A DNA stretch of 64,000 nt from Gigaspora margarita (Eukaryota > Glomeromycota > Glomeromycetes > Diversisporales > Gigasporaceae), in the NCBI GenBank assembly GCA_009809945.1, contig WTPW01000023.1, positions 571,517 through 635,516 on the forward strand, in the 5' to 3' direction. Position 1 is the first letter of the stretch, and the number at the start of each line of letters is the position of its first letter. The notes under the pieces were generated by a model. The model was not told the origin of the DNA and ran no database searches. It saw only the letters and a list, made by a program, of their open reading frames with translations. Positions 33,661-45,337 of the stretch are shown piece by piece. The translations under genes were made by a program, and so were the position numbers.

Positions 33661-34008
33661 GGCCACGCAAAGTTTATTTTTCGTTTTACATTACCTGCCG
33701 ACCCATTTTATTAATTTTTCAATTTTTTTTTAGGTCCCAATTGTGATTTTTTTCCTCTATTCTCATCCGGCGTCACCCGATGGAGACCTTAATTTTCCCG
33801 TAATTGTCTGATAGGACTGACAGAAAAAACATGACTGCCGACCCAATTTTTCGATTCCTTGTTGTGTAAAATGAAAAATTAACCTGTATGACCTTAGATG
33901 CAAACATTATTCTATTAATTTACAGTGAATTAAAAAAAAAATCTGACTGACCGACCCATGTTTTCAGATTCCATGTAAAGCAAAACGAAAAATCAACTTT
34001 GCGTGGCC
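33661..34008. mobile_element. PIF/Harbinger-like MITE with GGCCACGC ends
   Basis: GGCCACGCAAAGTTTATTTT and the inverse GGCCACGCAAAGTTGATTTT form TIRs flanked by TAA (33658..33660 and 34009..34011). CTGCCGACCCA-type words occur three times inside. A 76-codon frame at 33503..33733 runs into its left end and is not recognised. Confidence 0.75.
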
Positions 34009-34414
34009 TAACCTTAGCTTCCCTTATATTTATCCTTTTGAACCTGATTATGAATCAGAACAGGCAACGAATAACATAAAATATATGTCTAAAAATATTA
34101 GAAAGGATAATATTAGGTTACATTCTTTGCATAATTAATAAAAGATTCTCACAATAATTAACTTTTATAAATCGATACAAAAAAATTTAACAGATTGTAA
34201 TAAAGTCAAACCTCAGTTATATCTCCATTAAATTATAAGTTACATCACCATTTTTTGGCTGATTGAATTTCCTGGATTAATTTTACCTAATTTATATCTC
34301 GTTTTAGACTTTTACTAAAACGCACCTATGGTGTTTTGCCACCTATGTCAATTATTTCAAAAACTGGCTAATTAATTAGTACAGTCAAACCTCCCTAAGT
34401 GCACCCTCTATAAG

Positions 34415-34846
34415 CAGGGATGGAAAATGGCTTGAAATGACCCAAATGACTCAAATGACTAGTGACTAGTCATTGAGTCATTTCACATTAAAATGGCCCA
34501 TGGAAGGTCATTTAACATTTGTTAAGCGATAATCTAATGTCTTTTAGCTAATTAAAATTGATTATCGGACAAAAAGTAATTTTTATAAAATTTGATCGGA
34601 GATAATAACTAATATAAAGTTAAATTTCACTAAATTAATCTACATCTAATGCAAAATTGTTCAGAAGAACAACTTTATTTAGCATGCAAATATCGATTAA
34701 GTTAATAACATTTTGACTTTTATATGTAGCTACGATTATCGATTAGTGAATCTGACTTCGTACGTAAATGACCCAAATGACCTGATTATTTATCCAATGA
34801 CTTGGTCATTTAAATTTTATAATAACCATATCATTTACCATCCCTG
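34415..34846. mobile_element. hAT-type MITE built of AAATGAC words, nested
   Basis: CAGGGATGGAAAATGGCTTG and the inverse CAGGGATGGTAAATGATATG are the ends. The flanking octamers TCTATAAG (34407..34414) and TCTATAAA (34847..34854) match 7 of 8. AAATGACC, CAAATGACT and GGTCATTT words fill the outer parts. The insert splits the host pogo-like element's CCCTCTATAAATGCACG row. Confidence 0.85.
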
Positions 34847-35567
34847 TCTATAAATGCACGCTCTCTTTAAATGCACGCTCTCGTTTGGTCTCAAGCTTGG
34901 GATTTAATGTTAATTGCACACTCTTCACGTGCATAAGCTTTTTGCAGCTGGACTTATGCATACGTCCTCCATAACTGCACATACACTGACACCAGTAAAC
35001 GAGTCTTCCGGGACAACCTAAATCCAATCAATCAACAAATAAAAATCTAGACAACTGTATCGAGAGAGGCGTGTTATATTTGGCGAGTGGATAGTTCAAG
35101 GCTTCGGTTGTCGATACTTCGGGGGTGGTAACTTTTTACCAGCAAAAAACAATCAGAATAATACCAGTCCGTCGAAACACTGGACACAACAACCACGGCA
35201 ATCTCAGTACGCCGAGAATACAGCCGGACAGAGTAAGGTCTAGATCACGTGCACAAGAAATACAGATCAAAGTATGTATATTTACTTATGAGACAGCGAA
35301 TGGGTGTAGCAAATCAGTTTATAATTAATAACTAATATAGGTAGCGAATCAATAACCGAACATGATACTTCTGTGGGCCTTCATGGCCTAGATTTATAAG
35401 AAACATTGTATTACATGAAAAGTGGAATATATGCCATATCTAATTTGTCTAATAAATACGCCAAGTAGATAAATGCGAAACATGCAATAAATGCGATTTA
35501 TTGCAATTGTTCCCGTGCCTATGGTTGCACCAAGGCCGTTATGTTAGTGACACTTTACGCCGTTTTA

Positions 35568-35838
35568 CTTATTTACGTGGGTTATAAAAGAAATCCGATT
35601 TTGCAAGTGCGTGAGATAAAAAATTTGGGATTAACACTCGTTAAATGTAAAATTTCATTTCCGATATTTTTAATTAGTGCACAAAGGTCGATTTAAACAC
35701 TAGTTTTTGCGTATTTTCGCTTTTTTCTCCTTTCGTACGTGTTCGGATTCTGTGTCGGGCTAATCCGAAATAGTCAAGATTGCGCTCTCCGACTGGCTAT
35801 TTCCTCTTTAAGAGCTTGTATTACCCGCGGATGAATGA
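35568..35838. mobile_element. TA-target MITE 'CTTATTTG', copy B (nested)
   Basis: Left end CTTATTTACGTGGGTTATAA. The right end, GTATTACCCGCGGATGAATG, is worn. The interior matches copies A, C and D, including AATTAGTGCACAAAGGTCGA and TTTAAACACTAGTTTTTGCG. Confidence 0.75.
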
Positions 35839-36267
35839 TTAATTTGACCAAGTAAATCATGAATAATCGGAAAACCTCGGAAAATTAGACAATCAATAAC
35901 ATAAAATACGAATATGATCATCGGAAAAATCAGGTATAATACTAAATAAGGTCATAAAGTCGAGTATATAGAATACTATAAATGCCCTCTCTAAGGGCAC
36001 GCGTACCCTCGGTCCCAGGCACGTGCATTTAGAGAGGTTTGACTATATGCTATGTTCTAGTAAAATGCTCTACCCTAAAAATCTTTAACCCCCTAATACT
36101 AAATACTAATTCTAACATGAAAAATTCAAGTTAAAAATTTTATAAACAAGACTTGCAAATATTGACAAAAAATTTATAAAAACATATAATAGGTGCATTT
36201 TATAATAAATGCTCATGACATGTTGACTTTCAATAATTATATCTCTATCACTATAACCAAATAGCGG

Positions 36268-36540
36268 GATCGTCTAAAGTGGAAGAATCACGTGAATCTG
36301 ACCAACCAAATTATAAAATTTTGATGATCTTCAGCGAAGCAAAACAAGAACAAAATCAAAACCCTGAAAAATATAAAAAACGCTGTATAAATCTACCTTG
36401 GATAGGTTAATTAAAAATTTCGGGAAGGAAATATTGCTTATATAACTACCTAAAACCTACTTAACCCTAAAATAAGATGGCCTTACCCCTAAAGTTAATT
36501 CGATAAAATATATTATACGAATCTGCTTCGCTCTAGATAG
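36268..36540. mobile_element. MITE family S (GTCTAAAG ends), copy 1
   Basis: GGGATCGTCTAAAGTGGAAG and the inverse of CTTCGCTCTAGATAG mark the ends. It aligns along its length with the reverse complement of 56182..56464, sharing TTTTGATGATCTTCAGC, AAACCTACCTTGG-like and CCCTAAAGTTAATT stretches. 36541..37014 holds nothing recognised. Confidence 0.7.
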
Positions 36541-37016
36541 TAAGAAATACACCTATGATTTATCTCTAATATTATTATAAAATAATAAGATTGATTAGTA
36601 AATTATATAAAATACATAAGCATATTTAAAATTATTATTAAAAATAATAAAATATTTAACAATTAATATCTTTTGATTCAGGGATCTGTTTTAGGTGATT
36701 TTGCTACGAAAAAAATGTTCGTCTCGATATGACGCTTCCAAGAGTACAAAATCGTTAAAATTCATTCACAGAATCCCGAGATCGTTAGAGTTTAGTGCCA
36801 TTTCATGTTCTAATATTTGTTACTCCAAAGTGACAAAGCTTTAATGATTTCGGAATCTTGTGATTGGATCTTAATCACATCGAAGCAAATATTCTGGTGG
36901 TAAAATCATCAAACGGATCACTGGATCAAAAAATATACCGTGCGATTACAAGAATTGTGGAGGGATGGTTCAGTTCAACTTTTTGGTGCACTATATTTTT
37001 CCTGTTTTAGAAGGTA

Positions 37017-37214
37017 CAGTCAGACCTCTCTAAATGCAATGCGACTGGACCATATATAAAACATTGAGCCAAACGTGCATTTATCGAGGTATTACATTTA
37101 GGGAGGTAAAAATCAATAAACGTAATATTAGTTGGCCCAGGTGAAGACATGCATTTAGGAGTGCTTTTCATGGGACGTGCATTTAGGGAGATTGCATTTA
37201 GGGAGGTCTAACGG
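37017..37214. mobile_element. pogo/Tc1-like MITE of CTCTAAATGCA words
   Basis: CAGTCAGACCTCTCTAAATG and the inverse CCGTTAGACCTCCCTAAATG are the ends, flanked by TA (37015..37016, 37215..37216). CATTTAGGGAG words repeat four times. Confidence 0.8.
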
Positions 37215-37324
37215 TATATGGTTGTTTCTTTTTTTTTCGTGTTCAAGGTGATGAGAACATACATTCGTTATGTAATTTTAATTTACGTTTTAATAATCTA
37301 TGTTTTGGTATTAAATGATGCGAG

Positions 37325-37485
37325 TGTTGTGCACGGACATTGCCCCACCAATTTTACACGGACACGGACAGTCCCGGACAATGCCCCATGTCCCATGTCC
37401 GCAATGATGTCCCTGCAGAGCATTGTACACGGACATTGTCCCACCAATTTTTACTATGTCCGGAACGTGTCCGTGACATATCCAT
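37325..37485. repeat. Repeat of ACGGACATTGCCCCACC words
   Basis: CACGGACATTGCCCCACCAA occurs twice (37333 and 37428, the second with one change). CACGGACA, GTCCCGGACA and CCATGTCC words lie between. It is strikingly GC-rich for this window. No TIR or duplication was identified. 37486..37904 has no recognised feature. Confidence 0.6.
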
Positions 37486-37904
37486 TAGACAGGCCAACCA
37501 AATATTAAAAATATACATTCGTACCACCAAGCCCAGTTTTTCAATGAACATTTTAAATTACTGACCTTATGATTTTATAAGGTTATTTATTAGAGTGAAT
37601 ATTTAAATATACACAGAATTTGAAAATTTAAATAAGTTGTTAAGAGTGTTCTCAAGCGCCTTAATCAATTTGCTGGAATAGGTCGGGAAATATATTTTAA
37701 TTAGCAAAAAAAATAGTTTACCGAATCGATTGCATTGATCATTCCAATTGAATAAACATGTGATAATAGTTTAATACATCAGAAAGAACAATTTAACGAC
37801 ATTTACCGTTAAGTAATAATAATAATAAAGGTGCTGCTTCAAGCATTAAATGCAATCAAGATTTAATCTGATTTTAATACTTGAGCAGCAATACGATTAT
37901 AAAT

Positions 37905-38111
37905 TGTCGCAGCTGACGCTGAAATTTCGACTATTTTGGTACAAATTTTTTAAAATTTTTTTGGGGTAATTTTGTCCGTTTTTTTTAGGGTTGGGTTAGG
38001 CTTTAGGGTTAGATTGATTATTAAAGAGTATATGTGGACTTTAGCAGGGCATATATTTTAAATCGCGGCCCCAAATTTCAGCATCAGCCGTTTTCAGCAT
38101 CAGCTGCGACA
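37905..38111. mobile_element. TIR element TGTCGCAGCTGA with 5-bp duplication
   Basis: TGTCGCAGCTGACGCTGAAA and the inverse TGTCGCAGCTGATGCTGAAA are TIRs with an extra internal copy (TTTCAGCATCAGCCG) at the right. TAAAT flanks both ends (37900..37904, 38112..38116). The middle carries TAGGGTTGGGTTAGGCTTTA. The superfamily is uncertain. Confidence 0.65.
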
Positions 38112-38629
38112 TAAATTAATCATATCGAGGGAGATATTGTACGTGAGAACAATTCAATTATATTACTATTTATATTATAATTTCGATAATGGTTTTATTA
38201 AATATCATTATAATAGCTTAGTACCACCACAATCGCTAGCTAATCCATTTTGAACACCCGAAATCTATATTCTGATTGGCCATCACCTAATATCAATGTC
38301 TCTATGATGATAATCTATATTTTTAAGCAAATTTGGATTTTATTTTATTATGAATTCGTATTACTGGATCAAATACAAAGAATATACTATATAAAGAGTG
38401 AAAAATCAAATAATAGACAATATTAAAAACTTCACATGTTAAAAATGTAAGAGTGCTGCCAAAGAAAAATATGCTATCAGGCTTTCAGTTATATTTGGTA
38501 TCAAACACAATCTTTAATAAATTATGGATCTGGTATAACTAAAAGTCCAGTGACAGGTTTTTTCTTGTGGCATTGGCACTTGTATTAGAAGAAAAACAAA
38601 TCTAAGAATTTGGCATAATGACTTCACAT

Positions 38630-38830
38630 TAGGGTTCTGAAGTTAGTTCAGTTCAATAAAAGTTCAGGTTCAGGTTCAATGACATGAGCCTGAACTTGAA
38701 AAAATTTTTGAACCTAAAACTTAAAATTTTTGAACATGAACTGAATCTGAACTTAAAATAAGTTCAGTTCAAGTTCAGTTCAAGTTTCATGAGCATGTTC
38801 AAAGTTCATAATATATGTGCATGTTTATCT
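38630..38830. mobile_element. TAGGGTTC-ended element of AGTTCA words, one end visible
   Basis: The left end TAGGGTTCTGAAGTTAGTTC resembles the hAT ends at 733 and 59156. It is followed by at least a dozen GTTCAGGTTCAG / CTGAACTTGAA words in both orientations. The matching right terminus was not found, so it may be truncated. Confidence 0.5.
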
Positions 38831-38839
38831 AGATCACAA

Positions 38840-39500
38840 AATTAGAATCAATTAGTAAAATGTAGAGAATCATAGCATTTTGTATAATTTTATTAATAAA
38901 ATTATTAAAAAATATTGTTTTACAAGAAAATTTACTAATTGACTATAACTTTTTGCACTAAGTAAACTTGTTAATCACCAAAAAAATACATTAAATTAGC
39001 ATATTTTATTTTTTAGTTTTCTTAAAATTTGAAGAAAGTATGCTTAATTTTAAAAATCTTGCCACAAATTTTAAGTAAAATAAAACAATATATACTGAAA
39101 TAATGTATTTTTTTGTGCTAAACAAGTTTCTAGAGCAAAAAGTTAGAATCAGTTAGTAGAATTTAGAAAATTATAGAAATTTTATAATTTTATTAATAAA
39201 ATCATACAAATTTCTATAATTCTCTAAATTTTACTAATTAATTCTAACTTTTTGCTCTAAATAAACTTGTTTATGATTAAAAAATACATTATTTCAGCAT
39301 ATATTGTTTTATTTTCTTAAAATTTGTAGCAAAGATGCTTAATTTTGAATTTTTGATAAATCTTTTCAAAATTAAGTATCCTTTCTTCAAATTTTAAAAG
39401 AAGAAAAAAATATACCAATTTGATGTATTTTTTATGTTGAACAAAGTTCACTTAGTGCAAAAAGTTATTATCAATTAGTAAAATTTCATATAAACCACAT
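38840..39500. repeat. Family P palindrome array, diverged copy
   Basis: Two dyads centred on TTTTATTAATAAAA (about 38897 and 39194, about 297 bases apart) have arms with ATTAGTAAAATT and AAAAAGTTAGAATCA or complements, ending in AAGTAAACTTGTT. The linkers carry AAATTTGAAGAAAG and GCTTAATTTT words. The architecture is the same as 61990..63135. Confidence 0.7.
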
Positions 39501-39698
39501 TTAGAATTCAATTCTTTCTGATAATCACTTGGACCAAATTTTTTTATCAAAGAAAACAAAAAGTTTTTGTTGGAGTGTTGTCTCTACTTGATGTATAGTA
39601 GAATAACACAAAAAATAGGTTTACAAAGATCAACTATTTCTTTGAAGATTTCTTTGTAAATTTAGCATACAAGCCAAAAGTGACCTTATACAAGATAA

Positions 39699-39958
39699 GG
39701 CCAGACCAATTTAATTTAGTGGTTTACATTACCCCCTCCATCCTCAGAGCTTCCCCCCTCCCTCATAGTAAAAAAAATTTTGACAAATATACATAGTACT
39801 ATGGAATATTTCAGAAAATTTTTATATAGTCCCAGAACAATTAGAAAAATTTTTTTTGAAAAAAATTTTTTAAAATTTTACTATATGAACCACCCCTCCC
39901 TCCCCCCTCTTTTGTGAGCATGATATAATGTAAACCACTGAATTAAATTGGTCTGGCC
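39699..39958. mobile_element. PIF/Harbinger-like MITE, copy 2
   Basis: GGCCAGACCAATTTAATTTA and the inverse GGCCAGACCAATTTAATTCA are TIRs of 35 bases or more, flanked by TAA (39696..39698, 39959..39961). Subterminal C-rich tracts (CCCCCTCC) face each other. It is non-coding and the best copy of its family here. Confidence 0.85.
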
Positions 39959-40360
39959 TAACTAGCAAGAGATGGTACTTTTGTATAAGAAATTTTGGTG
40001 GTAATTATAGTTTTTACTATTGATGAAGTAACCCTATAGCAAAACAATAATGAACAACAAAAAATAAGTTTTTTCAGAATACACTCTCTTTTAGTTATGA
40101 TACAAGTTTTTGTCTCACCCCTTTGGATTTTTTTAAAATTGTCTTAAAAAAGTGGGCTTTTTGGTTTACTTACTCCAAAAAATCAGTATTGTTTACTCCT
40201 TCCAAATTGAAATTGCACCTACTATATTGGAATTAAGTTATGAGTAATTTTTGGGTTCTGCAAAATAAATAATGAATAACATGTAAGAAGCTTTGGAGAA
40301 AATCACAAAAAAATTTCTTTCTAGAGTGTTTTTTTAGACATAGTTTTTTTCTTGTTCTTA

Positions 40361-40382
40361 TATATATATATATATATATATA
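40361..40382. repeat. (TA)n microsatellite
   Basis: Eleven TA dinucleotides. The flanks 39962..40360 and 40383..41640 are AT-rich with no recognised gene. A lone 76-codon minus-strand frame at 40487..40717 is low-complexity. Confidence 0.75.
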
Positions 40383-41639
40383 ATACTTAGACAAGGCATT
40401 TTTTTTGTACAGTATTATATAATTTTATTATCTAGTATAGGCTTTAATAATACTATCATATCTATTTCTTTTTATCTTTTTCTCTTTCAATTTATTTTTT
40501 TTATTTTATTAGTTATTTGTTTAGATAGTACAGATTTTTTCTTCTTTTTTGTATATTCTTTTATTTTTATATTTTTTTTTTGTTCTAGTAAAATCCTTCT
40601 ACCTGAGAAGCTAGAGGAAAAAGGTTTAAAAAAGAAGAAGTCATAATAGGTGAGTAAATCCAGGACAGTAAACTGTAATATATGCTTTGAGGTAAAGTAT
40701 AATAAGCAAAGAAGCAAAATTCTACTTTGGTAGATTATATATAGATCTGTATGAAAACTGAGTAAGCTATCTTTTAGTTATAATATATATTTAAATATAA
40801 ATAATAGTAGTTATTATAATTACTTTTATTAAATAATAAGATAGCTGTGCAGTATGCGATGCCATGCAGGACCAGTATGATCACGTGTGCCAGGTAAGGG
40901 AAAACTTGTCACCAGTTTTCAATTATATTTTTACTGATCTTAATCTATTTGTTTTACTGACTAATACAAAATATAATTGAAAGCCTGATAATAGTTAATG
41001 TGAATAGAATTTAAATGACATGTTTTTTTTCAAAACATACTTATTAAAGGAAACAAATTGTGCTTCAAATATGGTTATTCCTGATAGAAAAATTGGACCA
41101 GATCAGTATGGGTTGGCGTTAGATAGGCATGGGTCAAGAACCAGATTTGAATTGGTATAGCCCAAATTGGTATAGATTCTGTGTACTGCATAGGACTGTA
41201 TACTCACTATGAGAGTATAAAGTCACGCTGATTTTCTTTTTATATTACTATCATGATTATTATTTTAGCCATCTATTGTAAGTCAAATATAGTAAGATTT
41301 ACTATAGTTTCTAATAAAGTATAGATCATTACCTGCTTTAGCCCTATGCGTTGACGAAGTCACGCTAGAGTTATTATCATGAGGATAACCTGATTTGTGG
41401 CTTATATGAAATTGAGGCTTATATGAAAAAGGTAATAGTATATGATTGTATGCAATGGAGATTATAGATGCATGTAATAATTTTAGATATGCAGAGATTA
41501 TAAAAATGTGGGAGTAAATAGTGAATCTCAGTGCTTTCTTTCTTTGCTTGTCTTGTCACTTGTTCTCTTCGGTGCCAATTATAATCTGGCTCCCACTCCC
41601 CCCGCTCTCTCACATTCATTGCACCTAGCATCTGGTGCC

Positions 41640-41850
41640 CTGCCTGTTGTCATGTGTAATGAGTTGAATGCACTACACTATAGTGTGGGCTCGAACTCAT
41701 TGAGGTTAGGTTGTCATGTAAAACTGAGTTAAATGTGCTGCACTATTATGGGCTCAAACTCGCTATTATAAAAATTGATGTTGTGTGTAATAAGTTGAAT
41801 GTGCCGCACTATAAGTGTGGGCTTGGACTTGCTATTAGAAGAAAAAAAGA
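41640..41850. repeat. Three tandem units of about 67 bases with TGGGCTCGAACTC
   Basis: Units begin near 41646, 41711 and 41780. Each has GTAATGAGTTGAATG, GCACTA and GTGTGGGCTCGAACTC words in that order. The last word resembles a pol III B-box, but no A-box or cloverleaf could be drawn. Confidence 0.6.
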
Positions 41851-42109
41851 TATGCTATACCTTAGCGTTAGCAATCCTCAATTATGCTTCATCATGTAAC
41901 ATATTACATATACTTAGAGTTGTTATAAGCACAGTATACATAGAGTTGTTATGAGTATTGTAGAGTTGTTATAAGCACAGTATGTAATAGTAGAAGAGAA
42001 AAGTGAAGGAGTGGAGCACTACATCCATTATATATCTTTGTAATCTTTAATAAAGAGAGTGTTAAATATGAAATCTGAGTGAGAATAATGACTTGTATAC
42101 AAAGTATCA

Positions 42110-42182
42110 AAAATATCAAAGATATCAGATATATTAGATATATCAGATATATCAGATATATCAGGTATATCGGATATAACAA
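42110..42182. repeat. Microsatellite-like ATATCAGATAT repeat
   Basis: Six or more units of 9-12 bases (ATATCAGATAT) in a row. Confidence 0.7.
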
Positions 42183-42799
42183 ATGTAAGCAAACTTGTTA
42201 GTACTTGAGAATTTAGTCACATTAGATAAAAGACACAGTAATGTAAAAAATATAAATACACAGCTTTTTTTTATTCAAAATAAAGCTAACTTATTGGAGT
42301 TCAAAATTTTTAAAAGAAGAATAGTATTAAAGTTCCAATTGTTTCCTTTGAGATTCTGAATTGTAGTTAGAAAAGTAGTTATGCTTATTTTTGAGAAACT
42401 GAAATTATTATATTCCTAAAATTCCCTTTCATAACAATCATAACCTTGAACATTGTACTGACCCTGATTTTATTGAGAGTAAAAGGCTTAGTCATCGACA
42501 TCACTCGTATTTATATAAAAATCTGAATTGATTAGATTATTGATTACCTTATTTATCGTACAATTAACTACCCTGCAAATTTATTCCTGTACTCTGTAAA
42601 TACGTGAGATCATCTCAAATTGGATCAGAAATTACATCCAAAACCCCTTGATTGCTCAAGTCATATTACTATTAGCAAAACTGAATACTATAACCCTGTC
42701 GACTATACTAAGCGACAATTGAAAGTAGTAGATTAGTAACATTCAACTAAAAGACTAAAAACAAACATCAATATCCACAGAAGCATATACTTATCTGAT

Positions 42800-43045
42800 T
42801 TCAGAACTGTCACCTTAAGTTCAATTACATTACCCCCTTCTTCTCTCGGGGAAAGGGGTGGTTCACATAGTAAAATTTTTAAAAATCTTCAAAAAAAATT
42901 TTTCGATTTGTTCTGTGATTATATAAAAATTTTCTAAAATATTCTGTAGTCCTATATATATCTATCTAAAATTTTTTTACTATGAAGGAGAAAAGAGCTC
43001 TAAGGAGGGGGGTAATGTAAAACACATAATCAACTTGGTCTGGCA
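42800..43045. mobile_element. PIF/Harbinger-like MITE, degraded copy 3
   Basis: The subterminal ATTACATTACCCCCTTCTTC and, at the right, GGGGGGTAATGTAAAACAC followed by CAACTTGGTCTGGC match 39699..39958. The outer left terminus is lost. Confidence 0.6.
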
Positions 43046-43475
43046 TTACTAGTCAAAGCTTGGCATGAGTAATAAATGTAAATTCATGTTCACTGCAATA
43101 ATGATATGGATTAACTATTTAAATATAAATTTATATAAGTATCAATATAAGATGAGCAAGCTGATTGCATATAAAGTAATATTTTGTAAAGAATTTTTTT
43201 TGTTAAAGCATATGGAAGTTTTATCAGTGAAATCAAGCTCTTTTTTTTTTAAAAAAAAATCATTTACTGATCCTTTGCTCTTCACAAAACAAGCCAACCT
43301 ATATCATGAACCAATACATGTGTATGTACATATAATTTCATATGAACGTGCTATTTTATATATTGTGATATTAGGTGCCACCCTTTGCTATAATGTCTGT
43401 TGTGATAGGTAAAATTCGAGTGGTATAGCAAAAGCCGAAATTGGACTGTGCTGAATTTTATTTTTTTTTATTAGT

Positions 43476-43672
43476 TGAAATTTTTGTGACAGATTGGCAG
43501 TAACGAATTAAAATCAAAATAAAGAAAGATACTTGAAAGTTTTTTAGAATTTTAAGTATTGAAAGATACTTGTTAAAATTTTTGTGACAGATTGGCAGTA
43601 ATAAATTAAAATCAAAAATATAAAAAGATCTTGAAAGTTTCTTAGAATTTTAAGTACTGAAAGATACTTAAG
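43476..43672. repeat. Direct duplication of about 101 bases
   Basis: TTTTTGTGACAGATTGGCAG starts two successive units (about 43480 and 43580) that continue through AATTAAAATCAAAA and TTTTAGAATTTTAAGTA. Shorter AAGATACTTAAGAGTTTTAA words continue to about 43760. Confidence 0.65.
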
Positions 43673-44126
43673 AGTTTTAAGTATAGAAGATTCTTAAAAA
43701 GTTCTAAATATAGAAAGCTTCATAAGAGTTTTAAGAAAAGATTCTTTTCAATCATTTTTTAGTATGTAAAAGAAAGTATATAAGAGCTCAAAGTTTGCCT
43801 TAAAATAAAGTAATTCAGTAGAGTTAAACTCATTAGAGAACTATAAAAAATTTTATTACAAACTTCAGTCATTATTCAGTGACTTGTAGCATGTTATCAT
43901 GGAAAAGCCATTGTGGTTTATATCGGTAATAGCATAAGGTGAATTAGTTTATATTAAAGGTATCATAATTTCTATCATGAATTTTATAAAAAATTCTGTT
44001 ACAAACTTACCCAACAAATAATCTGTTTTTAAGGTTAAGTTTGTATCGAAAATATTTTAGCTTCTTTCAAGAATTATTGTAAAAATTCTCATGCAAAACT
44101 TGCTCATTATTCTATTAATAATAGTA

Positions 44127-44383
44127 TGGGCTGCTATCAATAGAAATAAGGCAGATCGATATTTTAAAAAAAATTAATACCTTTACTTTCACACTTATAT
44201 CTCATTGAATATTGAAGCTATCTTGATGATTTAATAGTTAAATAAAGCTCACATTCTAAGCTTTCTTATGAATATTAAATCATCAAGATAGCTTCAATAT
44301 TTAATGAGATATAAGCTTTGAAAGTAAAGGTATTGATTTTTTTTATGATATTGATCTGTTTTATTTCTATTGATGGCAGCCCA
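44127..44383. mobile_element. Near-perfect palindromic MITE with TA flanks
   Basis: The arms TGGGCTGCTATCAATAGAAA and inverse TGGGCTGCCATCAATAGAAA extend over about 110 bases each, through AATACCTTTACTTTC and TTGAAGCTATCTTGATGATT, round a small centre near 44252. TA flanks both ends (44125..44126, 44384..44385). Confidence 0.8.
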
Positions 44384-44740
44384 TATATGGGTGGATGCCT
44401 TGCTAATACATGTTATTAATGTTATCATATCTCAGTTAATTTCAAAAATGCAAATGTGCGCATAATAAACAGAAGTCTTTTGTTAAATTTCAAAGATATG
44501 CATATAATGATTGAAAGTTAATTTTTTTAATATAAATAGTTGGTAATAGATCAATTACAAATTATGACGAATTTTTACATAATTGGCATGCAAATGAATA
44601 TAATTCCGATTTAAATAGTATAACCACTTAAATTTTCTCATGGTCTGACAATAGTTTTTGGATATATTAAATTATAAATAGCTAAATTTTTTTTATTATT
44701 ATGATGATTTTTCTACAATAGTGCTCAGCATAGGGATTTA

Positions 44741-45064
44741 CTTATTTGTGCCAGTAATACAACCCAAAAAAGAAATTTTAATTGTGTAAATAAACAAATT
44801 GTGTAAAAACGCAAAGTTAAAGTTAGTAGATTAGGATTAGAAGGTATAGCTATAGATAGTTGCCCATTATATATAAAATTTCATCCCTGACATTTTTAAT
44901 TAGTGCATAAAGGTCAATTTAAACACTAGTTTTGGCATATTTTCACTTTTTTCTTCTTCTGAACATGTTTAGAATTCATGTTAGACTGATTCAGAATGAT
45001 CAAAATTCGACCTCACTGATTGGTAGTTGTCTTTTTAGAAGTTTGTATTACTAGCACAAATAAG
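44741..45064. mobile_element. TA-target MITE 'CTTATTTG', copy C
   Basis: CTTATTTGTGCCAGTAATAC and GTATTACTAGCACAAATAAG are the TIRs, flanked by TA on both sides. The interior AATTAGTGCATAAAGGTCAA is shared with copies A and B. Confidence 0.85.
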
Positions 45065-45337
45065 TAAAGCCCTCAGCATAGCACAGCTCAATATAGCACA
45101 GCTCAACAGTTGTAATACTTAAGGTTGCTTTTTTTATACATTTTTTTTACTTAAATAAGTTAGTAAGATTAGCTAATTGCTGCAATTAGAGCAAATAGAG
45201 AAAATTTGAGTTTCACAAACTTGAGTACGCTGTTTTACTATGTTAAAGATCAAAAAATTTATTCAGTAAATTAATTATATAGAGAATATTCTACACCATT
45301 AATCATAACATCAGCATATAATTAATAAAAAAATGTG

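Larger units (their letters stand above)
34382..36045. mobile_element. pogo/Tc1-like non-autonomous element with two nested insertions
   Basis: The left end CAGTCAAACCTCCCTAAGTG and, inverted, the right end TAGTCAAACCTCTCTAAATG are bounded by TA (34380..34381 and 36046..36047). AAATGCACGCTCTC words recur subterminally. A hAT MITE (34415..34846) and the TA-MITE copy B (35568..35838) sit inside. A 67-codon frame at 35125..35328 (no ATG-supported family match) lies in the GC-richer middle. No transposase motif was recognised. Confidence 0.7.

Noticed and set aside
33503-33733. 76-codon frame MKIASTEIHENWLYIF...
   Set aside because: It starts with ATG but runs into the Harbinger-like MITE at 33661 and shows no family features, so it is probably chance.
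35125-35328. 67-codon frame in the pogo-like element
   Set aside because: It is in GC-richer DNA, but no transposase motif (DDE, HTH) can be seen and homologous elements were not available for comparison.
37980-38020. Telomeric repeat from GGGTTGGGTTAGG-like tracts (also 31040, 45430, 55320)
   Set aside because: The tracts are short, imperfect and always in the middle of TIR elements, so they are element parts and not chromosome ends.
41640-41850. tRNA genes suggested by GGGCTCGAACTC
   Set aside because: The word looks like a T-arm/B-box, but no acceptor stem, D-arm or anticodon arm can be drawn, and it recurs as a simple tandem.
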